Below, piece by piece: positions 7,540 to 15,604 of a DNA stretch of 64,000 nucleotides. The translations under genes were made by a program, and so were the position numbers. Source of the DNA: Allocatelliglobosispora scoriae (lineage in GTDB: Bacteria; Actinomycetota; Actinomycetes; Mycobacteriales; Micromonosporaceae). The stretch is from positions 434,001 to 498,000 of the forward strand of contig NZ_JACHMN010000002.1 in assembly GCF_014204945.1 (NCBI RefSeq), in the 5' to 3' direction. The notes under the pieces were generated by a model. It did not search any database, had not been told where the DNA came from, and was given only the letters and a program-made list of their open reading frames with translations. Numbering within the stretch: position 1 is the first letter of the stretch; each line of letters opens with the position of its first letter.

Positions 7540-8262
7540 TTAGAAATCAGGGCTCACGCGCAACGGCTCCAGCGCAGCAGGCATACTCTCCGGCGCCAGC
7601 GACCAGCCGGCGCAACCCGCCCACGCCACCGACAGGCGCAGGTACTCGACGAGGCTCACGTCGCGACCGCGGAGCTGACGAACCCCCTCCAGGACCGGGT
7701 CCCCGACGGGCTGCGGGAGCGCAATGAGCTGCGTCGAACCACTGATGTTGGCCTTGTGGTGCTCATCGGGCGCGAACGCGAACCAGAACGCCTCATCCGG
7801 ATCGCGTTCGTCGTCGTCGCAGAACTCGGTCCACTCGTAGCGCAGCCACCGCGCATCGGGAAGCACCAGCGGATCCGGGTGGACCGGTGCGGCAGGCTGC
7901 GGCTCGCGCTCGTCGTAGAACAGGCCTAATTTCGCGCAGTCTCCCGCCAACCAGACTCCGCCGACCTCGGTCATGCAGGCGCGCAACGCTGCCGGCAGCG
8001 GTCCTATCTCGGATTCCAGCCGCGCCAACTCCTGGCGGTCCTCGTCGGTGGCCGGAGTCCGGATCGGGATGGTGCTCACCAGCCCTGCCTCGGCGTACGC
8101 GTCCGCGAGCCGGTCGACATGGCGGCCGAACCTGCGCATCGTCTCGGTCGCCACCGAGCGGACATCGTGGGCGTGGTGAATCCGGACCTCGCCCATGAGC
8201 CGGATCTCGGTCCAGACCTCTTCTCGGTCACCGGCGAGATAGCGGCTGCTCAGCGATGTCAT
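7540..8262 (-). CDS. Uncharacterised protein with SMI1/KNR4-like features
   Basis: 240 residues from ATG 8262 (MTSLSSRYLAGDREEVW). The C-terminal half, from about residue 75, has the SMI1/KNR4 (SUKH) look: LARLESEIGPLPAALRACMTE then VGGVWLAGD, a run of acidic and aromatic residues (FCDDDERDPDEAFWFAF), and a C-terminal LVEYLRLSVAWAG helix. SUKH-type proteins often serve as immunity proteins to polymorphic toxins or as scaffold proteins, but no toxin gene is next to this one. The N-terminal 70 residues form an alpha-helical segment I do not recognise. The frame stays open upstream to 8832, but that part overlaps the glutaminase gene in another frame and is not coding. Confidence 0.7.
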   Translation of the reverse strand: MTSLSSRYLAGDREEVWTEIRLMGEVRIHHAHDVRSVATETMRRFGRHVDRLADAYAEAGLVSTIPIRTPATDEDRQELARLESEIGPLPAALRACMTEVGGVWLAGDCAKLGLFYDEREPQPAAPVHPDPLVLPDARWLRYEWTEFCDDDERDPDEAFWFAFAPDEHHKANISGSTQLIALPQPVGDPVLEGVRQLRGRDVSLVEYLRLSVAWAGCAGWSLAPESMPAALEPLRVSPDF

Positions 8263-8309
8263 GACGGCATGGTAATCACCTCGGTGGCGAAGCATCCCCC
8301 ACGCCGGGC

Positions 8310-9218
8310 TCAGAAGATGGACCAGCCCGTGATCGACGTGAACTGCTCCAGCGCCGCCACCGCAGCGATCGAGTTGCCCGCCGCGTCCAGCCCCGGCGAC
8401 CACGCGCACAGCACCCCGCGCCCGGGTACCACCGCCAGCACTCCCCCGCCCACCCCGCTCTTCGCCGGCAGGCCGATCCGGTGGGCGATCTCCGCGCTGG
8501 CGCCGTACATCCCGCAGGTGAGCAGCGTCGCGTGCAGCCGCCGCACGTCGGTCCCCGCGAGCAGCCGGCTGCCGTCGGCGCGCAGGCCACCCCGGGCCAG
8601 GAAGAGCCCGGCGAGCGCCAGGTCCCGGCAGCTGGCCGCGATCCCGCACTGGCTCACGTAGTGCTCCATCACCACCGAGATCGGGTGCCGCAGCGTGCCG
8701 AACGCGGCCATCAGGTGCGCGATCGCCACATTGCGGTCGCTGTGGATCAGCTCGTCCGCGACGACCCGCTCGTCGACGCCGATCGTGGCGTTCCCGGCCT
8801 CGGTACGCAGCAGCGACAGCACGCTCGCGCACGCGTCACCGCCGGTGATCTCCAGCAGCCGGTCGACGACGGCGAGGGCGCCTGCGTTGAGGAACGGGTT
8901 GCGCGGGATCCCGAACTCGGCCTCCAGTTCGGACAGCGCGTTGTATCGGTGGCTCGACGGCCGGTGCCCGACCCGCCCCCACGCCGCGGTGCCGTCCTGC
9001 GACAGGACCAGGGCCAGCGAGAACGCCTTCGTGATGCTCTGCGCGCTGAACGGTACGCACCAGTCGCCGGCACCGAGCACCGCGCCGTCGACGGTGGCGA
9101 GCGCCACCCCGAACGACGCGCCGTCGACCCGGGCCAGTGCCGGGATGCCCGGTGCGGGTGCGCCCGCGCCGATCCACGGTCGCGCAGCCGCATGGACGGC
9201 TTCGAGGATCTCCTGCAC
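8310..9218 (-). CDS. glsA: Glutaminase (serine-dependent beta-lactamase fold)
   Basis: 302 residues from GTG 9218, the usual length for bacterial glutaminase; AAAGGGG sits four bases upstream of this start. The enzyme hydrolyses L-glutamine to glutamate and ammonia in the cytosol. Family hallmarks are VPFSAQSITKAFSLAL with the catalytic S-x-x-K (SITK), the NPFLNAGALAVVDRL segment, the central SDRNVAIAHLM, and a C-terminal LPAKSGVGGGVLAVVPGRG block containing the K-S-G triad. Every element is present, so it should be active. It stands upstream of the SMI1-like gene on the same strand with a 47-base gap. Confidence 0.95.
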   Translation of the reverse strand: MQEILEAVHAAARPWIGAGAPAPGIPALARVDGASFGVALATVDGAVLGAGDWCVPFSAQSITKAFSLALVLSQDGTAAWGRVGHRPSSHRYNALSELEAEFGIPRNPFLNAGALAVVDRLLEITGGDACASVLSLLRTEAGNATIGVDERVVADELIHSDRNVAIAHLMAAFGTLRHPISVVMEHYVSQCGIAASCRDLALAGLFLARGGLRADGSRLLAGTDVRRLHATLLTCGMYGASAEIAHRIGLPAKSGVGGGVLAVVPGRGVLCAWSPGLDAAGNSIAAVAALEQFTSITGWSIF

Positions 9219-9391
9219 CCGACCCCTTTCCCAGGGACGGCGTCGGAGGGCACCACACCGCACCCTCCGACGCCCCTCCTCCGACCGTCATCGCGACCGA
9301 CGACGGCGGGCCACCGCACAGCGGATGCGTGGCACCGGTGCGTCCAATGTCGCCGATCGGGGGGCGCGACGAAACAGGGAAACCCCTTGCG

Positions 9392-11968
9392 TCAGCCGGC
9401 GCCGCGCAGCAGCGTCACGAGCTGGGTCCGCGACCGCACGCCGAGCCGCCGGTAGATCCTGGTCAGCATCGCCTCGACGGTCTTGACGCTGAGGAACAGC
9501 GCCGCGGCGATCTCCCGGTTACTGGCGCCCCGCCCGACCAGCTCCACCACCCGCGACTCGGCGTCGGTGAGGCCCAGCTCGCCGACGGCGGGCCCCGCCT
9601 CCCCGTCGAACGTCGCCCGCGCCAGCTCCGCCCAGTTGGCGGCGCCGATCTCGGTGAAGACCGCGACGGCCTGCTGCTGTGCCTCCCGGGCGGCGCTGCG
9701 GTGCCGCCGCCGCCGCTGCGCCACGCTGAGCGCGAGCAGGGCCCGCCCCCGCTCCAGGGGCATCCCGAGCAGGGCGAAGTGTTCATCCGCGCGGTGCAGC
9801 AGAGCGACCGCGTGCGCCCCGTCGCCCGCCGCCGACCGGTAGAGCCCCTCCGCGCGGTCCAGCGCCGCGAGCACACCCCGCCGTCCCAGCCGGGCCGCGA
9901 CCTGTCGCGCTTCCACCATCGTCCGGTACGCCTCCGGCAGCTCCCCGATCGCCACCAGCGCCTCGGCCAGGTCGCCGTGCCAGCGCAGCTGCGACGGGTC
10001 CACGACGTGCTGGGCGATCTCCAGTGTCCGGACCCTCCGCAGCACCTCCACGGCACCGACGGCATCCCGCCCGACGAGCCGGATCAGCCCCGTGACGTGC
10101 AGCGCCCGGGCGAGGTAGACCTGGTCGCGCTCCTCGGCGGAGGCACGCACGGCGCGGTGGGCGTACCCGTCGGCTTTGGAGAGCGACCCGCCGGCGAGCT
10201 CGACGACCGCCGCGGTGAACCAGCCGGGACCGGGCGACATGCCCGCGCCCTCGCAGATGCCCAGGGCCCGCGCGGCGTGGACCATCGCGGCGCCGCAGCG
10301 CCCGGTGCGGACCTCGACCTCGGCGAGGCTGCGCAGCATGTCCACCATGTCCTCGGCGAGACCGCAGACCTCGGCGACCGGCAGCAGCTCCAGCAGCGCC
10401 GACCGGGCGTCGTCGAGCCGGTCGTCGAAGACGGCGTGCCGGACGGCGAGGTAGTGCGGCGAGTCGCGCAGGTCCACCACGGGCGGCTCCGGGCTCAGCG
10501 CGAGCGCCTCGGCGAGGGTGGACTCGGCCGACGGGTCGCCGAGGATCCGCTGCATCCGGGCGAGCATCGTCAACGCCTGCGCCTGCGCCGTGCTGTCCCC
10601 GGCGCGTCTGGCCTGCTGCGCGGCGTGGCGGGCGTGGGCGCTGGCCCGGTCCGGCGAGCCCTCGGCGAGGTTGGCGCGCAGCGCGAGCCGCAGGTGCACG
10701 GCGGCGAGCAGCTCCGGCAACCCGGTCGCCTCGACCAGGGCCCGCGCCAGCAGCTCGTCGAGCCCGTCGAGGGCCTGCCCGGCCGCGTCGACGGCGGCGA
10801 TGCGGGCCCGCACGATGTCGGCGCGGGCGGCGCCGGAGGACTCCAGCAGACTCAGCGCCCGGTTGCACAGGTCGGCCCGTCCACCGGCGGCGGCATCGAC
10901 CGCGGCACCGGCGAGCCAGCCGCTCACCGTGCCGTCCGGCGACGTCACCGGGGCCAGGTCCACGGCACGTAGCGCCAGCTCAGCGGCCCGGACCGGCAGG
11001 CCGCGATCGCGGCTCCCGGCCGCTGCCGCGGCGAGCCGGCCGGCAAGCTCGGCGTCGGGGGTGTGGCGCATCGACGCGAAGTGCCACAGCCGGGCAGTCG
11101 GGTCCTCGGTCGCCGCCGCGAGTGCCCCGTGGCACCGGGCGCGCTCGCCGGCCGTGGCGCTGGCGACCAGGGCGGATGCCACCGCACCGGCCCGGATCAC
11201 CACCTGGTCGTCGTCGGTGATCGAGACGAGCCCAGCCGCGACCGCCGCCGCGATGTGCTCGTCGGCGCCGCCGCGCCCGGCCCGCCGCAGCAGCCTCAGC
11301 GTCGGCCGCTGGGCGAGCGCCGCGAGCAGCAGCGTCACGTGGGCGTCATGGTCCAGCGGTGCCAGCAGCTCCAGGGCGGCCTGCGGAACCGCGACGGCCT
11401 GGCCGAGCTCCAGCGCCAGCCTCGGGATGCCGCCGCTGGCCGCGTGCACCCGACCCGCCAGCCGGTACGCCAACCCGTGCGCCTCCAGCAGCACCGCCAC
11501 CTGGTCGGTGTCGAACGGCGGCACCGCGAACGGCCGCGCGCCGGTGATGCGCTCGGCGGCCGGGCTGCGCACGGTCGTGATCACCCGCACCCCGGTGTGG
11601 TGCACGGCGGCGGCGAGCACATCGGCGCTGAGCTCGTCGAGCAGATGCGCGTCGTCGATCGCGAGCACCTCCGCTTCCCGCACCAGGTCCCGCACCGACA
11701 GCCGTAGCCGCAGTGAGTCTTCTGCGTTGCCCGTCGCTGCGACGGGCAACGCACAGGATTCACTGAGCGCCGCCAGCGCGGCACCGGGAACGGCGCAGTC
11801 GGTGGGGGCGGGGCGGAGATGCCGGACCCGCCCGGGAAGCGCAGCGACCACGTCCGCGAGGAGCGTCGACCGGCCGATGCCGGCGGGACCGGCCAGGGTG
11901 ACGCGGCCGGACGCGGCCAGCTCCCGCTGGACCTGCTCGACGAGGGCCAATCTGCTGATCCGGACCAT
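9392..11968 (-). CDS. LAL-type transcriptional regulator: ATPase domain plus LuxR HTH
   Basis: 858 residues, the typical size of large ATP-binding LuxR regulators. An AAA/STAND ATPase domain occupies about residues 1-300, with Walker A-like GPAGIGRST (27-35) and Walker B VLAIDDAH. A long helical, TPR-like middle follows, then a C-terminal LuxR HTH (about 795-858) with LTDAESRVVELVGRGASNRE and SVKTVEAMLTRIYRRLGV. Two oddities: the Walker A lysine is Arg (R33), and residues about 69-86 (around CALPVAATGNAED) are encoded by a nearly perfect palindrome. GGAGG four bases before ATG 11968 supports the start. It probably activates neighbouring genes in response to an unknown ligand. Confidence 0.93.
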   Translation of the reverse strand: MVRISRLALVEQVQRELAASGRVTLAGPAGIGRSTLLADVVAALPGRVRHLRPAPTDCAVPGAALAALSESCALPVAATGNAEDSLRLRLSVRDLVREAEVLAIDDAHLLDELSADVLAAAVHHTGVRVITTVRSPAAERITGARPFAVPPFDTDQVAVLLEAHGLAYRLAGRVHAASGGIPRLALELGQAVAVPQAALELLAPLDHDAHVTLLLAALAQRPTLRLLRRAGRGGADEHIAAAVAAGLVSITDDDQVVIRAGAVASALVASATAGERARCHGALAAATEDPTARLWHFASMRHTPDAELAGRLAAAAAGSRDRGLPVRAAELALRAVDLAPVTSPDGTVSGWLAGAAVDAAAGGRADLCNRALSLLESSGAARADIVRARIAAVDAAGQALDGLDELLARALVEATGLPELLAAVHLRLALRANLAEGSPDRASAHARHAAQQARRAGDSTAQAQALTMLARMQRILGDPSAESTLAEALALSPEPPVVDLRDSPHYLAVRHAVFDDRLDDARSALLELLPVAEVCGLAEDMVDMLRSLAEVEVRTGRCGAAMVHAARALGICEGAGMSPGPGWFTAAVVELAGGSLSKADGYAHRAVRASAEERDQVYLARALHVTGLIRLVGRDAVGAVEVLRRVRTLEIAQHVVDPSQLRWHGDLAEALVAIGELPEAYRTMVEARQVAARLGRRGVLAALDRAEGLYRSAAGDGAHAVALLHRADEHFALLGMPLERGRALLALSVAQRRRRHRSAAREAQQQAVAVFTEIGAANWAELARATFDGEAGPAVGELGLTDAESRVVELVGRGASNREIAAALFLSVKTVEAMLTRIYRRLGVRSRTQLVTLLRGAG
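11711..11766. repeat. Long palindrome inside the LAL regulator coding sequence
   Basis: The 14-base arms 11723-11736 and 11740-11753 are perfectly complementary around CTG, and complementarity continues imperfectly outward for about 12 more bases (CAGTGA pairs with TCACTG). The element encodes roughly residues 69-86 of the regulator without breaking the frame. Confidence 0.85.
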
Positions 11969-12090
11969 CGCACCTCCGTGCTGGGCGAACGCCCGTCACG
12001 CTAAGCCCTCACCCCACCCGGGACAACCCTTGCGTACACCCTTGCTCGGCAAACCCCGTCGCCATCACCCCTCGCCCACCGCCCAAGATC

Positions 12091-12152
12091 GGCGCAACTC
12101 TTCAAGAGTTGGTCTAACGGGCTTTTAGGACCAACTCTTGAAGAGTTGCGCC
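12091..12152. repeat. Family B palindrome, paired copies (AACTCTTCAAGAGTT)
   Basis: Arms 12091-12114 and 12129-12152 are perfectly complementary over 24 bases with a 14-base loop. Each arm contains the self-complementary 15-mer AACTCTTCAAGAGTT (or its complement). It sits in the 274-base spacer between the divergent LAL regulator and epimerase genes, so it is not a conventional terminator. Confidence 0.92.
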
Positions 12153-12169
12153 CAGTCGCGGGCGCCGTA

Positions 12170-12194
12170 GCACCAACTCTTGAAGAGTTGGTGC
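12170..12194. repeat. Family B palindrome, solo copy
   Basis: A 25-base perfect odd-centred palindrome: 12-base arms around one G, containing AACTCTTGAAGAGTT. It is 17 bases past the paired element and about 50 bases before the epimerase start, close to where a promoter should be. Confidence 0.9.
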
Positions 12195-12242
12195 TGATTA
12201 ATTCCGGCGAACCGGCGGCGAGCTGCGGGATAGGGTCGCCGG

Positions 12243-13256
12243 ATGCCTCGTGCTCTGATCCTCGGCGGTACCGGACTCGTCGGCCGCGCCGCCGCCCGCC
12301 GCCTGCTCGCCTCCGGCTGGCAGGTCGACGTCACCGGCCGCGACCCGGCCCGCCTGCCCGCCGACATCGCCGCCGCCGGTGGCCGCTTCCTCGACGCCGA
12401 CCGCCACGACCCCGCCGCGCTGCGCGGGGCCCTCGGCGCCGGTGCCGACCTGCTCGTCGACTGCATCTGCTACACCGGTGCCGACGCCAAGGCCCTGCTG
12501 CCGCTCGCCGCCGACTCCGGCTCGACGGTGATGATCTCCAGCAAGGCCGTCTACGTCGACGCGGACGGCAACCACTCCAACACCGACACGCCGCCGCGCT
12601 TCGACGGACCGATCACCGAGGCGCAGCCCACGATGGCGCCGGGTGACGGCGACTTCAACTCCCGCGAGGGCTACGGCGCCAACAAGATAGCTGCCGAGCA
12701 GCTCCTGCTCGGCAGCGGCCACCCGGTGACGGTGCTGCGCCCGTCGAAGATCCACGGCGAGGGCGCCGTCCGCGCCCGCGAATGGGTCTTCGTCAAGCGG
12801 GTCCTCGACGGGCGCAAACACCTCCTGCTGGCGCACCGCGGCGCGGGTGTCGACCACACCACCGCCGCCGCCAACCTCGCCGCGCTGATCGAGATCGTCG
12901 CCGCGAAACCCGGCGCGCGCATCCTCAACAGCGCCGACCCCGACGCGCCCAGCGGGCTCGACATCTCCCGCGCGGTCGCCACGCACCTCGGCCACGAGTG
13001 GGAGGAGGTCCTGCTCGACGACGACCGGCTCGGCCGGCATCCATGGGACCGGGCCTACCCGATCGTGCTCGACATGACCGCCGCCGCCGAACTCGGATAC
13101 GTGCCGGTCGGCGACTACGCCGCCACCGTCGCCGAGGAGATCGACTGGCTCGTGGGCGGCGGTGTCGCCGGCCCCGGCTTCGACGAGGAGTTCTTCGCTG
13201 GCTCCTTCGACTACGCGGCCGAGGACGCCTACCTGGCGGGCCGCCACCATGGCTGA
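12243..13256 (+). CDS. NAD-dependent epimerase/dehydratase family protein
   Basis: 337 residues. The extended short-chain dehydrogenase fold is indicated by the N-terminal dinucleotide motif LILGGTGLVGRAAARRLL and by the catalytic YGANK (Y-x-x-x-K) about residue 145. MISSKAVYVDADG precedes it where the catalytic Ser/Thr lies. It probably oxidises or isomerises a nucleotide-sugar or related substrate with NAD(P); the substrate is not readable. The stop overlaps the start of the methyltransferase gene by eight bases (13249-13256), so the two are translationally coupled and likely work on related substrates. Confidence 0.9.
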   Translation: MPRALILGGTGLVGRAAARRLLASGWQVDVTGRDPARLPADIAAAGGRFLDADRHDPAALRGALGAGADLLVDCICYTGADAKALLPLAADSGSTVMISSKAVYVDADGNHSNTDTPPRFDGPITEAQPTMAPGDGDFNSREGYGANKIAAEQLLLGSGHPVTVLRPSKIHGEGAVRAREWVFVKRVLDGRKHLLLAHRGAGVDHTTAAANLAALIEIVAAKPGARILNSADPDAPSGLDISRAVATHLGHEWEEVLLDDDRLGRHPWDRAYPIVLDMTAAAELGYVPVGDYAATVAEEIDWLVGGGVAGPGFDEEFFAGSFDYAAEDAYLAGRHHG

Positions 13257-13983
13257 CGCACCCCGCCCCGGTACGGGCAGGCACCTGGCCTTCATGTCGC
13301 CGCTGAGCGGGGAACGCGCCGACCGGCTCGCCGCCGACCTCGCCCGGCGGCGGCCCGGCACCGTACTCGACCTGGGCTGCGGATGGGGCGAACTGCTGCT
13401 GCGGATCCTGGCCCTGGCACCGGGTGCGCGCGGCACCGGTGTCGACGAGCACGAGCACGACGTGACGCGCGGACGGGCCAACGCCGCCGAGCGCGGGCTC
13501 GCCGAGCGGGCCACCTTCGTCCACGGACCGGCGAAGGAGCACCTGAGCAGCGCGGATGTCGTGATCAGCGTGGGGGCGTACCACGCGCTGGGCAGCATCA
13601 CCGAGGCGCTGCGCGAGCTGCGCGCGCTCCTGCACCCCGGCGGACGCCTGCTCTTCGCGGCGGAGTTCTGGGAGCAGCCGCCGACCGCTGCGCGGCTCGC
13701 GCTGATGTGGCCGGGGATGACCGCCGACGACTGCACCGACCTGGCCGGACTCGTCGACGCGGCGATCGCCGCCGGGTTCCGGCCGCTGCGGATCGAGACC
13801 GCGACCCGGGGCGAGTGGGAGGAGTTCGAGTCCGGCCTCGCCGCCGACCGCGAGGAGTGGCTCATCGGCAACCCCGACCACCCCGAGGCCGCCGAGATCC
13901 GCGCCGCGCTCGACAGCCAGCGGAGCATCTGGCTGCGCGGCCACCGGGACCTGATGGGCTTCGCCTACCTCACGCTCGGTTGA
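13249..13983 (+). CDS. SAM-dependent methyltransferase (class I)
   Basis: 244 residues from ATG 13249 (MADAPRPGTGRHLAFMSPLSG). Motif I for S-adenosylmethionine binding is VLDLGCGWGELLLRIL, and the acidic end of the second strand is GTGVDEHEH. ADVVISVGAYHALGS corresponds to motif II, and LLHPGGRLLFAAEFWEQ to motif III, a layout common to small-molecule methyltransferases. The upstream ATG-less extension to 13162 overlaps the epimerase in another frame and is not credible. Start-stop overlap with the epimerase implies one operon. Confidence 0.92.
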   Translation: MADAPRPGTGRHLAFMSPLSGERADRLAADLARRRPGTVLDLGCGWGELLLRILALAPGARGTGVDEHEHDVTRGRANAAERGLAERATFVHGPAKEHLSSADVVISVGAYHALGSITEALRELRALLHPGGRLLFAAEFWEQPPTAARLALMWPGMTADDCTDLAGLVDAAIAAGFRPLRIETATRGEWEEFESGLAADREEWLIGNPDHPEAAEIRAALDSQRSIWLRGHRDLMGFAYLTLG

Positions 13984-13987
13984 GTGC

Positions 13988-14024
13988 AAGATCGCCACAA
14001 CTCTTGAAGAGTTGCGGCGATCTT
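13988..14024. repeat. Family B palindrome between convergent genes
   Basis: A 37-base palindrome with one mismatched pair, centred on G14006. AACTCTTGAAGAGTT is embedded in AAGATCGCC / GGCGATCTT flanks. It lies between two stop codons and could act as a two-way terminator here. Confidence 0.9.
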
Positions 14025-14028
14025 ACGA

Positions 14029-14931
14029 CTATCGGGCGGTCTGGCGGTCGGGGTCGAAGGCCACGTCCAGCACGTTGGCGCTGCGGACCGCCGGGTTGTC
14101 CAGCAGCCCCTTCAATAGTGGCGCGGGCAGTCGGGGCAGCACGAACGCGTAGATGTGGCCGTCCCTCGCCGCCTCCTGGATCACCGCGAGCGGCGGCAGG
14201 CCGACGCTGCGCAGGTGCTCCTCGTCGATGCCGCCCAGCTTGTCCGCCCACTCGCGCAGCTCCCGAAGCTCCGGGGTGGGCCAGCCGATCGGGTTGTCGG
14301 AGCCCTCCCGGTAGGGCGGGACCACGATCACCGGCGCACTGCGGTCGGAGACCACATAGGGCACCGCGGCGGCGAAGAACTCGCGGAAACCCTCCGGGGT
14401 GAGCGGTTCGGTGAACTCGATCAGCGTGGAGACCACGGTCGCGGTCGGCAGGCCGCTCACGAACGCGGCGGTCGCGTCCTTCGTCGGCCGGCCGCGGCGT
14501 ACGCCGTCGAGGAACGGGCTGTGCCCCGCGTCGAAGGTGGTGCCGATCTCCCCCACCACGTTCTGCGAGACGGTGATCAGGGTGCTTCCGGTGTAGTTCA
14601 GCGCGCCCCGCGGCTGCAGCCTGAGCGTGATCTCGCTGGCGAGCCCCAGGTTGGAGAAGCCGAAGAACGGGCCGGTGGCGCAGCAGCTCCCGTCCTGCTT
14701 GATCTCGTACTCGGGGTGCGCCACGACGAAACCCTCGTAGGCGACGAGGAAGAACTTGTCACCGCGTACCGCGCTCACGGCGAAGGAGGCCGCGCCCACG
14801 AGCACCAGCAGCAGCATCAGCGACAGCGCGGCGAACAGGCCGGTGCGCACCACACCGCGCACCATCGCCCGCCGCACGACCCGCTCGTCGAAGGCCGGGA
14901 CGTGGAAGGCCGGGATCGGTTCATCGGTCAT
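14029..14931 (-). CDS. Membrane protein coupled to an ECF sigma factor (possible anti-sigma factor)
   Basis: 300 residues from ATG 14931, with AGGAG upstream inside the sigma gene. A roughly 30-residue cytoplasmic N-terminus leads into a single membrane segment (around LFAALSLMLLLVLVGAASFAV), leaving about 240 residues outside. The exterior holds a CC pair (GSCCATGPFF) and repeated FVSGLPTATVV / VVPPYREG segments; I recognise no known domain and no zinc-binding anti-sigma (HxxxCxxC) motif. The start overlaps the sigma factor stop by 11 bases, so the proteins are made in fixed ratio. By position it is the natural candidate for the partner or anti-sigma of that factor, but this is inference. 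Confidence 0.8.
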   Translation of the reverse strand: MTDEPIPAFHVPAFDERVVRRAMVRGVVRTGLFAALSLMLLLVLVGAASFAVSAVRGDKFFLVAYEGFVVAHPEYEIKQDGSCCATGPFFGFSNLGLASEITLRLQPRGALNYTGSTLITVSQNVVGEIGTTFDAGHSPFLDGVRRGRPTKDATAAFVSGLPTATVVSTLIEFTEPLTPEGFREFFAAAVPYVVSDRSAPVIVVPPYREGSDNPIGWPTPELRELREWADKLGGIDEEHLRSVGLPPLAVIQEAARDGHIYAFVLPRLPAPLLKGLLDNPAVRSANVLDVAFDPDRQTAR

Positions 14932-15382
14932 CGTTCTTCTCCTCCAGGGCAAGGGCACGCAGGGTGTCCCGGGCTCGCCAGACGGCGGTGCGCACGGCCG
15001 CCGGGGACCGTCCCGTCATGGCCGCGACCTCGGCGTGGGTGAATCCGTCCAGGTAGACGAGCTCCAGCAGCCGCCGGCTCTGCTCCGGCAGGCGGGAGAG
15101 CAGGTCGCGGGTCTCCACCTCGACGTCCGGGAACGCGTCGGGTGGCAGCAGCGACTCCTCCAGCTCGACCATCGGCCGACCGCGCCGGTGATGGTCGGTG
15201 ACGACGTTGCGGGCGATCGCGAAGAGCCACGCCAGCGGCGAGCCGCCACGCCAGCCCAGGAACGAGGCGGTGGCCCGCGCGAAGGTCTCCTGCGCGAGCT
15301 CCTCCGCGAGCACCCGGTCCCCGGTGCGGCGCAGCACATAGCCGAAGACCGCCGACCAGTGCGCCCGGAACAGGTCCGTCAT
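14921..15382 (-). CDS. ECF-type RNA polymerase sigma factor
   Basis: 153 residues from ATG 15382 (MTDLFRAHWSAVFGYVLRRTG). Region 2 is recognisable by LAEELAQETFARATASF and LAWLFAIARNVVTDHHRR. Region 4 is LLELVYLDGFTHAEVAAMTG followed by the helix-turn-helix RSPAAVRTAVWRARDTL. It would direct RNA polymerase to a small stress or surface regulon. The choice of start is uncertain: the best ribosome site (AGGGAG) lies about 18 bases upstream of ATG, too far, and the frame is open to 15472, so a non-standard start closer to it is possible. Its 3' end overlaps the downstream membrane-protein gene. Confidence 0.9.
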   Translation of the reverse strand: MTDLFRAHWSAVFGYVLRRTGDRVLAEELAQETFARATASFLGWRGGSPLAWLFAIARNVVTDHHRRGRPMVELEESLLPPDAFPDVEVETRDLLSRLPEQSRRLLELVYLDGFTHAEVAAMTGRSPAAVRTAVWRARDTLRALALEEKNDDR

Positions 15383-15474
15383 GGTGGTGGCGATCGTGAT
15401 CTCCCTTGCCCGGCAGGCCCCGTTGACGATTTTCCATACCAGGCAAGACGGTCCGGAGCCCCGGAATGTCACAC

Positions 15475-15506
15475 CTCTTCGCTACGCATGCTCTTCGCTA
15501 CGCATG
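15475..15506 (+). repeat. 16-bp perfect tandem duplication upstream of the sigma gene
   Basis: CTCTTCGCTACGCATG occurs twice in a row in the spacer between the divergent ECF sigma and HEAT-like genes. Function unknown; possibly a duplicated binding site or a slippage product. Confidence 0.9.
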
Positions 15507-15604
15507 GGGTAACGGCTGTTCGGCTCCGCTCAGCTCACGCTCGCTATAGCTTCCTAGGGTGCTAGGTCTTAGATGCCGAGCCGTAGGCGCTCTAAGGTGG
15601 TGCG

